The translations under genes and the position numbers were made by a program. A stretch of 6,810 nucleotides of DNA from the NCBI GenBank assembly GCA_946480545.1, contig CAMLKY010000105.1:1-6810 (forward strand), written 5' to 3'. The notes under the pieces are model-generated. The model searched no databases. It saw only the letters and a list, made by a program, of their open reading frames with translations, and was not told the origin of the DNA. Below, one piece after another: positions 1-5,454 of this stretch; position 1 is the stretch's first letter, and the number at the start of each line of letters is the position of its first letter. Source of the DNA: an uncultured Acidobacteriota bacterium. GTDB taxonomy: Bacteria; Acidobacteriota; Blastocatellia; Pyrinomonadales; Pyrinomonadaceae.

Positions 1-207
1 CATCGAACGCCCGTTCGCCGAGGTCTCGGGCAACAGCGCCAGTACGCGCCGTGATGATGCAGCAACGATGCGACATGCCTCGCCGTCCAGATACACGGAG
101 TGTCCCCCGGCCGTTTCGGCATGGAATCGCTCGCACTCGATGGCGACCTCACCACCCGGGATAGCATACGGAGGATCTACCTTTAGAATTTTGCCGCCGT
201 TGTCCAT
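1..207 (-). CDS. Partial N-terminus of a probable IPT/TIG-domain protein
   Basis: The reading frame starts at ATG 207-205 and stays open to the left edge, giving 69 visible residues with the rest missing. The residues look like one immunoglobulin-like IPT/TIG beta-sandwich: PPYAIPGGEVAIECERF at about 12-28, then VYLDGEACRIVAASSRRVLALLPE at about 38-61 in broken form, with the family's P...GG..V.I and V...G..A.I...S...I...P rhythm. In bacteria such domains often precede NHL or SMP-30-type beta-propeller repeats, but none is visible here, so the full function is unknown. No signal peptide is seen at this start. An in-frame TGA at 243-241 bounds the frame; TTG at 225-223 is the only other start noticed. 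The Shine-Dalgarno sequence is weak (GGGA about 12 bases upstream). It lies 87 bases downstream of the DinB-like gene on the same strand and could be co-transcribed with it. Confidence 0.6.
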   Translation of the reverse strand, partial: MDNGGKILKVDPPYAIPGGEVAIECERFHAETAGGHSVYLDGEACRIVAASSRRVLALLPETSANGRSM

Positions 208-257
208 TCGCGTTGATTGTCCCAAGTCGCCGGATAAGTCTCAAGCCAATTCCTTGG

Positions 258-285
258 TTTCTAGTTTCTAGTTTCTAGTTTCTGA
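258..285. repeat. Short tandem repeat of heptamer TTTCTAG
   Basis: Three perfect copies of TTTCTAG lie at 258-264, 265-271 and 272-278, followed by a degenerate copy TTTCTGA at 279-285. The repeat sits in the gap between the two minus-strand genes, ten bases past the stop of the DinB-like gene. On the minus strand it reads as repeated GAAACTA. A weak hairpin (AAGCCAA 243-249, TTGGTTT 254-260, with one G-T pair) abuts it. No function can be assigned; it resembles simple intergenic repeats of slippage origin. Confidence 0.75.
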
Positions 286-294
286 TTTGTGCTC

Positions 295-774
295 CTAATC
301 GTCATCCGGTGCGACGGGCTGGGGCTGGTTGCTCGTCAGGTTGTCGGGCGAGATCGAAGCATAGATAAAATTCTCGGACCGGACAGGCCGTCCATGAAGC
401 CGTCGGAGCATCGCCAATTGGCCGGCATGCGTCATTGCGTCCGAGAACTGTCCCTGCAAGAGCTGCTCTTCGGTAAGCTCTTTCAATGGAGTGCCGGCGT
501 CCAGGTGCTCGCGCAACGATTCGAGCATTTCATGAAACCTCTCGATCTCCGCTTGCATGCTCAGGAGCGGTTCGGGACGGTAGCTTCCGCCTACGAAAAA
601 AGTCCTCGCGTAACCCAACACGCTCGTCATGTGACGAACTAATTCCATCGGCGTCCTAACGTCGTTACCGGCCCTGAAATGAGCGAAGTCCTCAGGCGCA
701 TCCCGAACCGCCTTCTGCGTTCGATACGCGAGCGCAGCCAGAAAGTGCCGCAGCATATAGCGCTTGTCGTCCAT
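295..774 (-). CDS. DinB-like four-helix-bundle protein
   Basis: This encodes a 159-residue protein resembling the DinB/YfiT-like superfamily, small cytoplasmic helical bundles that usually bind a metal and in some members act as thiol-dependent transferases. Visible marks are the N-terminal helix LRHFLAALAYRTQKA (8-22), PMELVRHMTSVLGYARTFF (42-60) containing H48, a central helix EIERFHEMLESLREHL (76-91), and the C-terminal signature FSDAMTHAGQLAMLRRLHG (110-128) with H116. The usual HxxxH of the last helix is DxxxH here (D112, H116), so metal binding may be altered. The substrate is unknown. ATG 774 was chosen because family-like sequence begins there and GGGGCGGG directly precedes it. The frame stays open upstream to 1077, but those residues are translated repeat DNA. 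GTG 805-807 is a less likely start. The stop is TAG at 297-295. Confidence 0.8.
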   Translation of the reverse strand: MDDKRYMLRHFLAALAYRTQKAVRDAPEDFAHFRAGNDVRTPMELVRHMTSVLGYARTFFVGGSYRPEPLLSMQAEIERFHEMLESLREHLDAGTPLKELTEEQLLQGQFSDAMTHAGQLAMLRRLHGRPVRSENFIYASISPDNLTSNQPQPVAPDDD

Positions 775-826
775 CCCGCCCCAACTATAGCGCAGAGCCG
801 CTTGCACCTCGTGCCATGCATTTCTT

Positions 827-907
827 CTTTGCGTCTTTGCGACTTTGCGGGAAAACAATAATCCCGGGTCATCGAAAACCTGGTTCTCCCGCAAAGTCGC
901 AAAGACG
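827..907. repeat. Inverted repeat with CTTTGCG octamers, MITE/REP-like
   Basis: The left arm (832-852) and right arm (887-907) are perfect reverse complements over 21 bases, separated by a 34-base loop (853-886). The left side is built from three tandem octamers, CTTTGCGT (827-834), CTTTGCGA (835-842) and CTTTGCGG (843-850); the right arm carries the matching CGCAAAG copies. CTTTGCGTCTTTGCG-type repeats are known as dispersed intergenic repeats in several bacterial groups. There is no transposase and no coding content, so this is a non-autonomous palindromic repeat of unknown mobility. Target-site duplications are not evident. Confidence 0.8.
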
Positions 908-917
908 ACATCGAAAA

Positions 918-950
918 TCTCAAATTTCAAACTTGAAATCTGAAATTTAG
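918..950. repeat. AT-rich palindromic repeat patch (AAATTTCAAA family)
   Basis: The patch consists of interleaved short palindromes. ATTTCAA (924-930) pairs with TTGAAAT (933-939) around a two-base centre, and AAATTTCA (922-929) also pairs with TGAAATTT (941-948). It is far more AT-rich than the surroundings and lies 10 bases from the CTTTGCG inverted repeat. Similar AAATTTGAAATTT strings occur as simple intergenic repeats in some acidobacterial and planctomycete-type genomes (general knowledge). It has no coding content. Confidence 0.6.
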
Positions 951-1001
951 AATCGAAGCAGTCAAAGTGACCGAATCGCCGCCGCCCGTTCAAAAAATCC
1001 A

Positions 1002-1031
1002 TTGACGCTCCGCGACGCGAGCCGCTAAACT
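1002..1031 (+). promoter_or_regulatory. Possible sigma-70-type promoter for pilT
   Basis: TTGACG at 1002-1007 and TAAACT at 1026-1031 are separated by 18 bases. The first matches the -35 consensus at five positions and the second matches the -10 consensus at four. Transcription would begin near 1038 and leave a leader of roughly 85 bases before pilT. This is a pattern match only, and no operator was recognised. Confidence 0.3.
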
Positions 1032-1122
1032 TGATGTCGACGGTTTGGCACAAATCTTCGCCGACTTCATATCTCAACCGTTACTAAGCTTCCCTTACCC
1101 GCGGCACCGCCTTTCCTAAACT

Positions 1123-2277
1123 ATGCTCACCAGAATTGACGATCTTTTGCGCATGGCGATGAGCTTCGGCTCAAGCGACCTGCATTTGCGTGCAGGCTCG
1201 ACGCCAGTCATCCGAGTTAACGGCGAGCTCATGCCGCTATCCGGAGCGGCAAAACTCACCCAGGACGAAACGCTCGAGATGGCTTTCTCGATGATGTCCA
1301 ATCGCCAGAAGCAGCACTTTAAGGAAGTCTATGAGGTGGATATCGGTTATGGAGTTTCCGGACTCGGTCGCTTCCGCGTAAACATTTTTCAGCAACGCAA
1401 TTCGATCGGCATAGTCGCCCGTGTGATCTCCGATGAGATTCGCGACTTTGCCCAGCTCGGCCTGCCGCCGGTCCTTAACACGATAGCTGATGAGCAGCGG
1501 GGATTGATCCTTGTAACTGGAACGACCGGCTCAGGAAAGTCGACGACACTCGCAGCCGTGGTCGACCACATCAACGAGCAACGCAACTGTCACATCGTCA
1601 CTATCGAAGATCCGATCGAATTCCTGCATAAGGACAAGGAGTCCTTCATCACCCAGCGCGAGGTCGACGTGGATACGCGTTCGTTTGCCGAAGCACTTCG
1701 CGGAAGCCTGCGACAGGACCCAGACGTTATTCTCGTTGGTGAGATGCGCGATCTTGAAACCATCGAGACAGCATTAGTTGCCGCGGAAACCGGCCACCTG
1801 GTCCTATCAACCCTACACACGCTGGACGCTCAGGAAACACTCACTCGAATTATCTCGGCATTCCCGCCGTATCAGCAGAAATCTATTCGGATACAGCTCT
1901 CCGGACTGCTCAAGGCTGTCGTATCGCAGCGTTTGATGAAATCGGTCAAGACCGGCAGCCGTGTCCCTGCAGTCGAGGTCTTGATCTCGACCCCGCTGAT
2001 CCGGGATTACATCCTCCATGAAGAAAAGACCGCCTCGATCAGAGACGTCATCGCGGCTGGCACCTCGCAGTACGGCATGCAGACCTTCGACCAATCGTTG
2101 TTCTACCTGTACCAGTCGGGCCTGGTGACCCTCGAGGAAGCTCTTAGGGGAGCGACGAATCCGGACGAATTCCGGCTGCGTCTCGCAGGCATCCAGAATA
2201 CTTCGGCGATGGCAAAGGAAGAGATGGAGAAGCTCGGCGGCCTTGGGAGCGTGAGCAATCTCATAACCCGGATGTGA
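1123..2277 (+). CDS. pilT: Type IV pilus retraction ATPase PilT
   Basis: This 384-residue cytoplasmic hexameric ATPase of the PilT/GspE secretion superfamily drives pilus retraction and twitching motility. The N-terminal PAS-like domain starts IDDLLRMAMSFGSSDLHLRAG (5-25, 'SDLHL' hallmark). The ATPase core has Walker A GTTGSGKST (133-141), an Asp box VTIEDPIEFLH (159-169), Walker B DPDVILVGEMRD (199-210, catalytic E207) and a His box AETGHLVLSTLHT (221-233, H225 and H232). The C-terminal domain has QYGMQTFDQSL (316-326). The length is close to the family's usual 340-390 residues. The AIRNLIRE motif of classical PilT reads LIRDYILHE (292-300), so it is a diverged paralogue, and a PilU-like role is possible. 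ATG 1123 fits the family N-terminus, though no clear Shine-Dalgarno precedes it. It stands alone, with no other pilus gene visible and a terminator just downstream. Confidence 0.95.
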   Translation: MLTRIDDLLRMAMSFGSSDLHLRAGSTPVIRVNGELMPLSGAAKLTQDETLEMAFSMMSNRQKQHFKEVYEVDIGYGVSGLGRFRVNIFQQRNSIGIVARVISDEIRDFAQLGLPPVLNTIADEQRGLILVTGTTGSGKSTTLAAVVDHINEQRNCHIVTIEDPIEFLHKDKESFITQREVDVDTRSFAEALRGSLRQDPDVILVGEMRDLETIETALVAAETGHLVLSTLHTLDAQETLTRIISAFPPYQQKSIRIQLSGLLKAVVSQRLMKSVKTGSRVPAVEVLISTPLIRDYILHEEKTASIRDVIAAGTSQYGMQTFDQSLFYLYQSGLVTLEEALRGATNPDEFRLRLAGIQNTSAMAKEEMEKLGGLGSVSNLITRM

Positions 2278-2310
2278 TCTGTCCACTTTTATCTCGAAAA
2301 GCACCCATCG

Positions 2311-2340
2311 GACGGTCCCTTTCGGGGCCGTCGCTTTTTT
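2311..2340 (+). terminator. Rho-independent terminator after pilT
   Basis: A 9-bp stem pairs GACGGTCCC (2311-2319) with GGGGCCGTC (2324-2332), including one T-G wobble, around a TTTC loop. Six T residues follow at 2335-2340. It lies 34 bases past the pilT stop, so it should end the pilT transcript and isolate it from rpsA. Confidence 0.85.
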
Positions 2341-2391
2341 GGGGGCGCGCCGTTAACTCTAGACTCTTTAAGGTTTTTTCGACGCTATACC

Positions 2392-2420
2392 TTGACCTCC
2401 CAACACGAGACGTGTAAATT
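2392..2420 (+). promoter_or_regulatory. Sigma-70-type promoter for rpsA
   Basis: TTGACC (2392-2397) is followed after exactly 17 bases by TAAATT (2415-2420), with TG immediately before the -10 box. It lies between the pilT terminator and rpsA, as expected for an independent promoter. The predicted transcript start is near 2427, giving an rpsA leader of about 175 bases. Confidence 0.6.
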
Positions 2421-2426
2421 TTAGTC

Positions 2427-2601
2427 TTATCCGATCAAGGAAGCGCGGTGCCTGAAGCTAACGTTCTATTGTCTTTTTCCGGCGTCCGCGGCTGTCTCCC
2501 GAATCCACATCGACAACGGGAAAATCGGCACAACTTGTTCGGGGAAAACGGGGCAGGAGATCGCACCGGATTTTTATATTAAGGAAGTTCACACACAGGT
2601 A
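2427..2601 (+). promoter_or_regulatory. Long 5' leader of rpsA
   Basis: From the predicted transcript start to the rpsA ATG there are about 175 bases, enough for control of S1 synthesis. S1 represses its own mRNA in E. coli (established); whether that holds here is inference. Short helices can be drawn: CGGTGC (2446-2451) with GCACCG (2563-2568) closing the leader, and TCCCG (2497-2501) with CGGGA (2517-2521). AAGGAAG at 2581-2587 is the best Shine-Dalgarno match but lies 14 bases from the ATG; a weaker AGG (2597-2599 region) lies closer. No known riboswitch class was recognised. Confidence 0.4.
2448..2582 (+). CDS. Possible 44-residue leader peptide ORF upstream of rpsA
   Basis: A GTG-started frame of 44 codons plus TAA fills most of the rpsA leader. 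AAGGAAG (2437-2443) precedes the GTG by four bases, which is good Shine-Dalgarno placement and better than that of rpsA itself. The predicted transcript start lies only about 20 bases upstream. The TAA (2580-2582) overlaps the AAGGAAG (2581-2587) that serves rpsA, so ribosomes ending here could reinitiate at rpsA. The peptide begins MPEANVLLSFSGVRG and ends GAGDRTGFLY; it is polar, with five Arg, and matches no family I know. It may be a chance frame, since 44 open codons are not rare in GC-rich DNA. Confidence 0.3.
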   Translation: MPEANVLLSFSGVRGCLPNPHRQRENRHNLFGENGAGDRTGFLY

Positions 2602-4998
2602 ATGCAAAACGACGTCAACAATGAGGCTGAAGTATCGAACACCGGCGATACGGCAGCTGCGGAAACAAGCAAACAAGAACAGCCCGCGGAGGCGCAGGCT
2701 CCGGTAACTGGAACGACCGAACCGGCAACGGATTCGGCTGAAACGACCGCCACGCAGACCGCGCCAGAGCCGGCTGCACAGACGACACCGACGACCGAGG
2801 CACCCGCTGCCGCGGCCCCGGTCGAACGGACCGAGCCACGCAGGGTTGCAAAACCTGCTGCACCCGTTGAAGAGGAAAAAAGCGGCGAAATCGATTTCGG
2901 CGCCATCCTGGAGCAGTTCGAACAGGAACAAACCGTCTATCACGCGGGTGATCTTGTCGAAGGCAAGGTCGTAGGTGTGTCCGAGCGTGGGGCGCTCGTC
3001 GACTTCGGCTACAAGTCCGAAGGTATAATCCCGGCAGAGGAGACCGCCGAAGGCGGGGACCTCAACGTCGGCGATACCGTCGAGGTCGTTATCAAGAGCA
3101 TTCATGCAGGCGATGCTCCGCCGCAGTTGTCACGCTCCGATGCGAAGACCCGCAAGATCTGGAATGACCTTGAAGATGCCTATAAGAATGACACCGCCGT
3201 TGTTGGAAAGATCGTAGACAAAACAAAGGGTGGCCTAAAAGTAGATCTCAACGGCATCGAGGCGTTCCTTCCAGGGTCGCAGATCGACTCGCGTCCTATC
3301 CGCGGTCTCGATACTTATATCGGCCAGGATATCGAGGCGAAGATCATCAAGTTCAGCCGCCGTCGCAACAATATCGTCTTGTCGCGCAAGGTCATCACCG
3401 ACGTCGTGATGAACGAACAGAAGAGCGCGACGCTCAACCAGATCGACGTTGGTTACATTGTCGAGGGAACGATCAAAAATCTTACCGAGTATGGAGCATT
3501 CGTCGACATCGGCGGTATCGACGGGCTTCTGCACGTCACCGATATGTCGTGGGGACGCCTCCAGAATCCAGCGGATCATTTCAAGGTCGGTGAACACCTT
3601 CAGGTAAAGGTCCTCAAGCTGGATCGCGAAAAGGAAAAGGTCTCGCTTGGGTACAAGCAGTTGCTTCCGGATCCGTGGTCCACGGTCGTTGAGGTCTACC
3701 CGGTCGACTCGCGTGTCACGGGTAAGGTCTCATCGGTCACTGAATACGGAATTTTTGTCGAGCTCGAGCCCGGTGTCGAAGGTCTCGTCCACGTTTCCGA
3801 GATCTCGTGGTCGAAGCGCGGAGCGAATCCGAAGCGCCAGTTCCATAAGGGCGATGAGGTCGAGGTTCAAGTGCTCGGCGTCGATACCCAGGAAAAGCGG
3901 ATCAGCCTCGGCATGAAGCAGCTACAGGACAATCCCTGGGATACGGTCGCGTTGCGTTACCCGGTCGGCACAAAGATACATGGAAAGGTTCGGAACCTCA
4001 CCGACTTCGGTGCTTTCGTCGAGCTTGAAGAAGGGATCGACGGGCTGGTTCACGTTTCCGATATCACATGGGCGAAGAAGCTCAAGCATCCGAAGGAACT
4101 GCTGAAGAAAGATCAGGAAGTCGACGCGATCGTCACTAATATCGATGCACGCGGCCAGCGACTCTCGCTTTCGATGAAAGATCTTACGCCGAGTGCGTGG
4201 GAAGGCTTCGTCGCAACGCATCGTCCCGGTGACACGGTTCGCGGCAAGGTCACTCGCTTTACCAGCTTTGGTGTGTTCGTGGAACTTGGTGAAGGTCTCG
4301 AGGGTCTCTGCCATATTTCGGAGTTGTCCGACGAGCGCGTCGAACGGCCCGATGATGTCGTCCAGCTTGGCCAGGAAATGGATTTCAAGATCCTTCGCAT
4401 CGAAAACGATGAGCAGAAGATCGGTCTCTCGGCGAGAGCAGTTGGTAAGGCCGATGAACCGGTGGTCGACACTCGCCAGTTCTCGAGCGAAGCCAAGGGC
4501 GGAATGGCCAGCCTCGGCGAGCTTGCGAATCTTATGAAGGGCGGGGTTGAGGAAGAATCCAAGCCGGAAATGACTAAGGAAGAGCGCGAGGCCGCGAAAC
4601 GCGAAAAGAAAGAGCGGGCTCGACGCGAGTATGAAGAAGCAGCCGCACGCGAAGCTGCAGCTGCCGATGAGGCGGCCACGGCCGAGGCGTCAGCCCCCGC
4701 TGAGACTTCGGAAGCGGCATCCGAAGAAGCAACATCAGAAACTGAAACGGTCGGCGAATCGTCAGAGGGCGAAGCTCCTGCGGAAGGGAACCCAACGCCT
4801 GAAGCTGCGGCACCTGAAGCTACTGCGACCGAGACCGAATCGGAGGCGGCTGCGAATGATCCGGAAGCTGCATCGGCGGAGGTCGTGACCGAAGCACAGA
4901 GCGAGGCGCAGCCGACGCCCACCGAGGAGGGGCCGACGCCGCCGGTCGATTCTGCAGAAGGAGAAGTAAAGGAAGAGTCAGAACAGCAGTCTGCTTAG
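2602..4998 (+). CDS. rpsA: 30S ribosomal protein S1 with long disordered tails
   Basis: S1 binds mRNA on the small ribosomal subunit and helps start translation, especially on weak or structured sites. Six S1 (OB-fold) domains are visible at about 113-178, 195-263, 283-352, 368-438, 455-525 and 542-612. Domains 3-6 carry the clear G-x-V ... EYGAFVD/FGAFVEL ... GLVHVS ... repeats, while domains 1 and 2 are the diverged, ribosome-docking type. At 798 residues it is much longer than E. coli S1 (557). The first 95 or so residues are Ala/Thr/Pro/Glu-rich and look disordered. IDFGAILEQFEQE (97-109) resembles the N-terminal helix that docks S1 on S2. After 613 comes a charged helix (656-685, KEEREAAKREKKERARREYEE core) and an acidic Ala/Glu/Thr/Pro tail to the end. 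The start ATG 2602 is the only Met before residue 270. It has its own promoter, and HU/IHF follows. Confidence 0.97.
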   Translation: MQNDVNNEAEVSNTGDTAAAETSKQEQPAEAQAPVTGTTEPATDSAETTATQTAPEPAAQTTPTTEAPAAAAPVERTEPRRVAKPAAPVEEEKSGEIDFGAILEQFEQEQTVYHAGDLVEGKVVGVSERGALVDFGYKSEGIIPAEETAEGGDLNVGDTVEVVIKSIHAGDAPPQLSRSDAKTRKIWNDLEDAYKNDTAVVGKIVDKTKGGLKVDLNGIEAFLPGSQIDSRPIRGLDTYIGQDIEAKIIKFSRRRNNIVLSRKVITDVVMNEQKSATLNQIDVGYIVEGTIKNLTEYGAFVDIGGIDGLLHVTDMSWGRLQNPADHFKVGEHLQVKVLKLDREKEKVSLGYKQLLPDPWSTVVEVYPVDSRVTGKVSSVTEYGIFVELEPGVEGLVHVSEISWSKRGANPKRQFHKGDEVEVQVLGVDTQEKRISLGMKQLQDNPWDTVALRYPVGTKIHGKVRNLTDFGAFVELEEGIDGLVHVSDITWAKKLKHPKELLKKDQEVDAIVTNIDARGQRLSLSMKDLTPSAWEGFVATHRPGDTVRGKVTRFTSFGVFVELGEGLEGLCHISELSDERVERPDDVVQLGQEMDFKILRIENDEQKIGLSARAVGKADEPVVDTRQFSSEAKGGMASLGELANLMKGGVEEESKPEMTKEEREAAKREKKERARREYEEAAAREAAAADEAATAEASAPAETSEAASEEATSETETVGESSEGEAPAEGNPTPEAAAPEATATETESEAAANDPEAASAEVVTEAQSEAQPTPTEEGPTPPVDSAEGEVKEESEQQSA

Positions 4999-5005
4999 TA
5001 TTTGC

Positions 5006-5047
5006 GCCGGGCTTGCCGCTGAACGCGGAGGTGCCGGCTTTATTTTT
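5006..5047 (+). terminator. Probable terminator or attenuator after rpsA
   Basis: The outer stem is GCCGG (5006-5010) with CCGGC (5034-5038), and the inner stem is CCGC (5016-5019) with GCGG (5025-5028), with unpaired bases between. TTTATTTTT follows at 5039-5047. The stem is interrupted, so read-through into the HU/IHF gene, 87 bases after the rpsA stop, is likely. Confidence 0.55.
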
Positions 5048-5085
5048 GATGTAGTTCTAATCATTGCGGTGCGAGGATAAGTGAA

Positions 5086-5370
5086 ATGACAAAAGCGGAT
5101 CTGGTAGAGAAAGTCGCACGCGAGGCGGACATGACCAAAAAGGACGCCGAGCAGTTGGTCGAGATAATCTTCGACAGCATTATCGAGACATTGAATAGCG
5201 GCGAGAAAATTGAATTACGAGGATTTGGAAGCTTCCGAGTTCGCGAGCGCAACTCGCGTCGTGGCCGTAATCCGAAGACGGGTGCCGCCGTCGATATTCC
5301 TGCAAAACGCGTTGCCTATTTTAAGCCAGGGAAGGAACTGAAAGAGCTTATCAACAGCAACGGACAGTAA
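5086..5370 (+). CDS. HU/IHF-family nucleoid DNA-binding protein
   Basis: This 94-residue protein of the HU/IHF family binds and bends DNA as a dimer and compacts the nucleoid. The N-terminal helices start MTKADLVEKVAREADMTKKD. The saddle follows with ELRGFGSFRVRERNSRRGRN (43-62), and the DNA-intercalating arm tip is RNPKTG (61-66, P63). The C-terminal part is VAYFKPGKELKELIN (76-90). The length is normal. Shine-Dalgarno GAGGA (5073-5077) lies eight bases before the ATG. A TCTAAT at 5056-5061 could be a -10 box but has no good -35 partner. It sits directly downstream of rpsA, as ihfB does in E. coli, so it may be the IHF-beta counterpart, although sequence alone does not separate HU from IHF here. 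A strong terminator follows. Confidence 0.95.
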   Translation: MTKADLVEKVAREADMTKKDAEQLVEIIFDSIIETLNSGEKIELRGFGSFRVRERNSRRGRNPKTGAAVDIPAKRVAYFKPGKELKELINSNGQ

Positions 5371-5388
5371 TCGAGTTTTATGTGAAAG

Positions 5389-5430
5389 AAGATCCGGCCA
5401 GGGTTAACAGCCTGGCCGGATCTTTTTTTA
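5389..5430. terminator. Strong bidirectional terminator between convergent genes
   Basis: A perfect 14-bp stem pairs 5389-5402 with 5411-5424 around an eight-base loop (5403-5410), followed by a T tract at 5423-5429. The core arms are GATCCGGCCAGG and its complement. The opposite strand ends the stem in TCTTCTTTC, a weaker T-rich run, so it can also stop the minus-strand 7TM-HD transcript, whose stop codon is at 5457-5455. Confidence 0.92.
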
Positions 5431-5454
5431 AGTCGCTGGGTCGGTGGCGAACGC

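Larger units (their letters stand above)
775..1122. other. Gene-free, repeat-rich region between divergent genes
   Basis: This 348-base region separates the minus-strand DinB-like gene from plus-strand pilT. It holds an inverted repeat (832-907), an AT-rich palindromic patch (918-950) and a possible promoter for pilT (1002-1031). The minus-strand frame of the DinB-like gene is open through most of it, but the translated residues (SKFQISSLKFEIF, KVAKTQRR) are plainly repeat DNA and not a protein domain. No tRNA or other RNA gene was seen. Confidence 0.7.

Noticed and set aside
258..285. Heptamer array considered as a CRISPR remnant
   Set aside because: Units are seven bases long with no spacers; no cas genes are present.
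289..642. Plus-strand frame of 117 codons opposite the DinB-like gene
   Set aside because: The DinB-like frame on the other strand has clear family motifs; this one has none.
1813..2304. Open minus-strand frame of 163 codons opposite the end of pilT
   Set aside because: No recognisable domain and entirely antisense to conserved pilT sequence.
2458..3105. Open minus-strand frame of 215 codons opposite the rpsA leader and N-terminus
   Set aside because: Cys/Arg/Gly-rich translation with no family resemblance, antisense to the low-complexity S1 start; a compositional shadow.
4113..4922. Open minus-strand frame of 269 codons opposite the S1 C-terminus
   Set aside because: It is rich in Ser/Ala and mirrors the repetitive codons of the S1 tail; it has no domain and overlaps a certain gene.
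5431..5454. Short gap after the strong terminator, checked for a small RNA or gene
   Set aside because: Only 24 bases, with nothing beyond the end of the convergent gene.
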